From NCBI GenBank assembly GCA_025490895.1, contig JALPQI010000392.1, positions 1-64,000 of the forward strand: a stretch of 64,000 nucleotides of DNA, in the 5' to 3' direction. Below are positions 12,501 through 16,231 of the stretch, piece after piece. The stretch's first letter is position 1; each line of letters begins with the position of its first letter. The notes beneath the pieces are model-generated. The model searched no databases, was not told the DNA's origin, and worked only from the letters and a program-made list of their open reading frames with translations. A program made the position numbers and the translations under genes. This DNA comes from Thaumatotibia leucotreta. Taxonomy: Eukaryota; Arthropoda; Insecta; Lepidoptera; Tortricidae.

Positions 12501-15500
12501 CGGTCTGTGTCGCCATGTCGCCACGTGGGCGTCGCTGGTGACTGGTGCTGCAGCTGGTGGGCGTGCACCTGTGTCTGGTGAGTAGCTGTCCCGGTCTGTG
12601 TCGCCATGTCGCCACGTGGGCGTCGCTGGTGACTGGTGCTGCAGCTGGTGGGCGTGCACCTGTGTCTGGTGAGTACTGTCCCGGTCTGTGGCGCCATGTC
12701 GCCACGTGGGCGTCGCTGGTGACTGGTGCTGCAGCTGGTGGGCGTGCACCTGTGTCTGGTGAGTAGCTGTCCCGGTCTGTGTCGCCATGTCGCCACGTGG
12801 GCGTCGCTGGTGACTGGTGCTGCAGCTGGTGGGCGCCATGGCCGCGCTCGGCGTCAAGCTATCTGGTAAGTCTACAACATTTAAGTGTTGTAAAACATAT
12901 GTGGAGGTTACCGGAGATTGAGTCACGGAAATTCAATTAGCCTATATGAATGGTCCACGGAAAAAACATCTCTAGTCAATTAAAATTTCAGATGGAAAAA
13001 CAACAAGAGATTGCTTTATAGCGAGACCGCCTGTTGTGTACCTCTACATATAATAGTCTGTTTTAACCATGTTTTCTTTTTTGTTAAGATGTGCAATAAA
13101 GAGTATTCTATCTAATTAAAACTAAGGTTAGATAGCTAGCTAACCTTAGTTTTAATGTAACAAGATACTAATTTGCCCTGACGTCCATTAAGGACTATGT
13201 TCTTTCCGTGGACCCTTTCATGTAGGAACCTATGTTTGTCTACCCCAAATATACTTTTGTTTTTCAAAGCTTGGAAAAATAAACCATTATCTCCAAAATA
13301 ATTATCCTTTACTACGTAATAGCGTACAGCGTAGATGCTCCATGATATCATAACGTTGAACGCTATTTACTATCGAATGCCGTGTTAATTCACTTTTAAT
13401 TTAAGTTCAGTTCAAATATACGATACACTGATTCTAAAGGATCTTCGGGCCTTCTTTTTTCATTATGTTGTAGGCCGACATAGTTCCGCCATCTAGTCAG
13501 ATCAACATCACGTGATTGCGTCATCGAAAATCAATTATCAACTGCAACATACCATTAATTTTGTATTACTCAATTAAACTAACAAGGAAAGGTACCCAAC
13601 TGTCCGACTCCGATTTTATTCATTTTGATATATTATGTTATAGAGTAGTCTAAAAATCACGGACACGTATTTTTTTAGCTGCCCAAACTCAACTTGTTAG
13701 GAGAAAATGGCCTACAAAGTACTGAAAATTGACCAAACCTTCTAATTTCTGAGAAGAGATTTGTTAAAAATTTTTTATTATTAATTACTGGTTTCGTTAT
13801 GTTGAAGAACATTAATAAAGACTGCTCTATTTTAGACTATTCTATAACTATAACATATATTAAAATGAATCAAATCGGAGTCGGACAGTTGGGTACCCTT
13901 CATTGTAAGTTAGTGCGTCCTTTTTTTTATTAAATAATAAAAATCTTTATTGACTGTAAACCTAATACATATTTGGATACAAAATAATGCAACTTAAAGT
14001 GACATAGATTTACATGAATTAGGTTCGTAACTAGTCATCAGGTTTGACCAACTGTCTTCCGAACTAGGACTAGGCCTGTAACTCGGAATTCAGATATTTT
14101 TCCATCAGCTTGTCACGTACCTGCACATACATTTATTTATACACTAGATGGTAGAAAGAGACAAGGTATGTTGAAGTTGTACACATAACAAAGTATATTA
14201 AAAACTTATTTGAAGAGTAAGTATTATTAGTACTATAATACTTGTAAAAGGAACAACTTATAAATTGAGTGTTCTCCCCAGGCCTTCGTAACGTCGATCG
14301 GCTGCCGCCGCCGCCGCGCCATGCTGGCCGTTGAAGCAGTCCTCGCGCCGGTCCTTCACGGGGCGCTCGCGGCAGCACTAGCCGCGTCCATGCTAGCCAC
14401 CAGCGAATTCGGCTTCGTGGCGAGGCTGTTCTTGAGGCTGTTGCTGGCACTCGTCATTCTTGGACTGATCAATGGATTGCTGTTCTTCCCTATTGTGCTG
14501 GCGTTGCTGGGACCCGCGGCTGAGGTTAGTACTACAATACAACAAATGTCCATGCTAGCCACCAGCGAATTCGGCTTCGTGGCGAGGCTGTTCTTGAGGC
14601 TGTTGCTGGCACTCGTCATTCTTGGACTGATCAATGGATTGCTGTGCTTCCCTATTGTGCTGGCGTTGCTGGGACCCGCGGCTGAGGTTAGTACTACAAT
14701 ACAATAACTGTTAGTGTGGATAAATTACCGAGAACTTGGAATTGCAGATGTAGTGGTAGTATGTGTTTTCTCAACTCTTGTACTGTCATCATTTACTAAT
14801 AGTCAACCTAATCACAAAGACTAGGTCCTTAGAGTGTTACTTTTAGTATCACCGCTCTAAATGTAATTCGAAGCTCACGGGGATTAATCTACATTACGAA
14901 ATGGATAAGCAAAGTTCCGTGTTAACTAACAGACAGACGTTGTTGTAAAAGTTATTATTTAGTTATTATTTTTATTACTTTTACAACAACATCTGCCTGT
15001 GTCTTATACCATACTTAGATTTAACTCTGAGAAAAAGTATCCAACCCTCATGGGTAAAGATTATCATAATTTGTCAGTAGGTAATGTTCGATCATTACGG
15101 AAAAGAAGTCTTTAATTTCAATTACTGATTTTTGATACGAATAAACTCAAATTGTCTTATCAGACTAAATCAATTACATAATGATGATTTCCACTATGTT
15201 TGGATACGAATGTCTCACGAAATTTCTTTCTCATTCCCCAGGTCCGACCTCTAGAACACCCAGAGCGGTTATCAACTCCGTCTCCAAAATGCTCTCCCAT
15301 CGCGAGTCGCAAGTCCAACGACAAATCCCGGCGATCCGAGAAGCCCTCACCTCGCTCCTGCGCGCCTTCTCTCACCACCATCACTGAAGAACCGAGCTGG
15401 CACAGTTCCGGCCAATCAGCGCAGTCTTCCATGCAGTCTATTGTGGTGCAGCCGGAGGTGGTTGTTGAGACTACGACGTATAATGGCAGCGACTCGAATA

Positions 15501-16185
15501 GCGGCCGCTCGACGCCGACCAAGACTTCGCATTCGGGATCTATTACGACTAAGGTAAGGATCGTGAATAGATACTATGAAATTCACCACCATCACTGAAG
15601 AACCGAGCTGGCATAGCTCCGGCCAATCAGCGCAGTCTTCCATGCAGTCTATTGTGGTGCAGCCGGAGGTGGTTGTCGAGACCACGACGTATAATGGCAG
15701 CGACTCGAATAGCGGCCGTTCGACGCCGACTAAGACTTCGCATTCTGGATCTATTACGACTAAGGTAAGGATCGTGAATAGATACTATGAAATTCACCAC
15801 CATCACTGAAGAACCGAGCTGGCATAGTTCCGGCCAATCAGCGCAGTCTTCCATGCAGTCTATTGTGGTGCAGCCGGAGGTGGTTGTCGAGACTACGACG
15901 TATAATGGCAGCGACTCGAATAGCGGCCGCTCGACGCCGACTAAGACTTCGCATTCTGGATCAATTACGACTAAGGTAAGGATCGTGAATAGATATTATG
16001 GAATTTTTAACTTTGATTACGTGACATACCTACGCCCATATATAGCGTGGGTAGGCCCCTCACAAGGTGGACCGATGACCTGGTGAAGGTCGTAGGAGTC
16101 CGTTGGATGCGGGTGGCGCAGGACCGGTCATTGTGACAATCTTTGGGGGAGGCCTATGTTCAGCAGTGGACGTCTTTGGGCTGAT

Positions 16186-16231
<46 letters not shown>

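Larger units (their letters stand above)
12867..14281 (+). other. ptc intron, distal part
   Basis: AT-rich intron after the minisatellite. It contains the TIR element at 12947-13220. The motif gtacccaactgtccgactcc near 13592 reappears inverted at about 13880-13900, so a palindromic element of about 310 bp is likely. Ends tctccccag. Confidence 0.6.

Noticed and set aside
9977..12866. CRISPR-like regular array
   Set aside because: No unique spacers; units are whole-length repeats derived from a ptc exon end, in an animal genome.
10287..12926. Very long open frames (up to 879 codons) on the minus strand and several on the plus strand
   Set aside because: The 90-bp repeat unit equals 30 codons, so any frame without a stop in one unit stays open through the array. 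No start, splice or family support.
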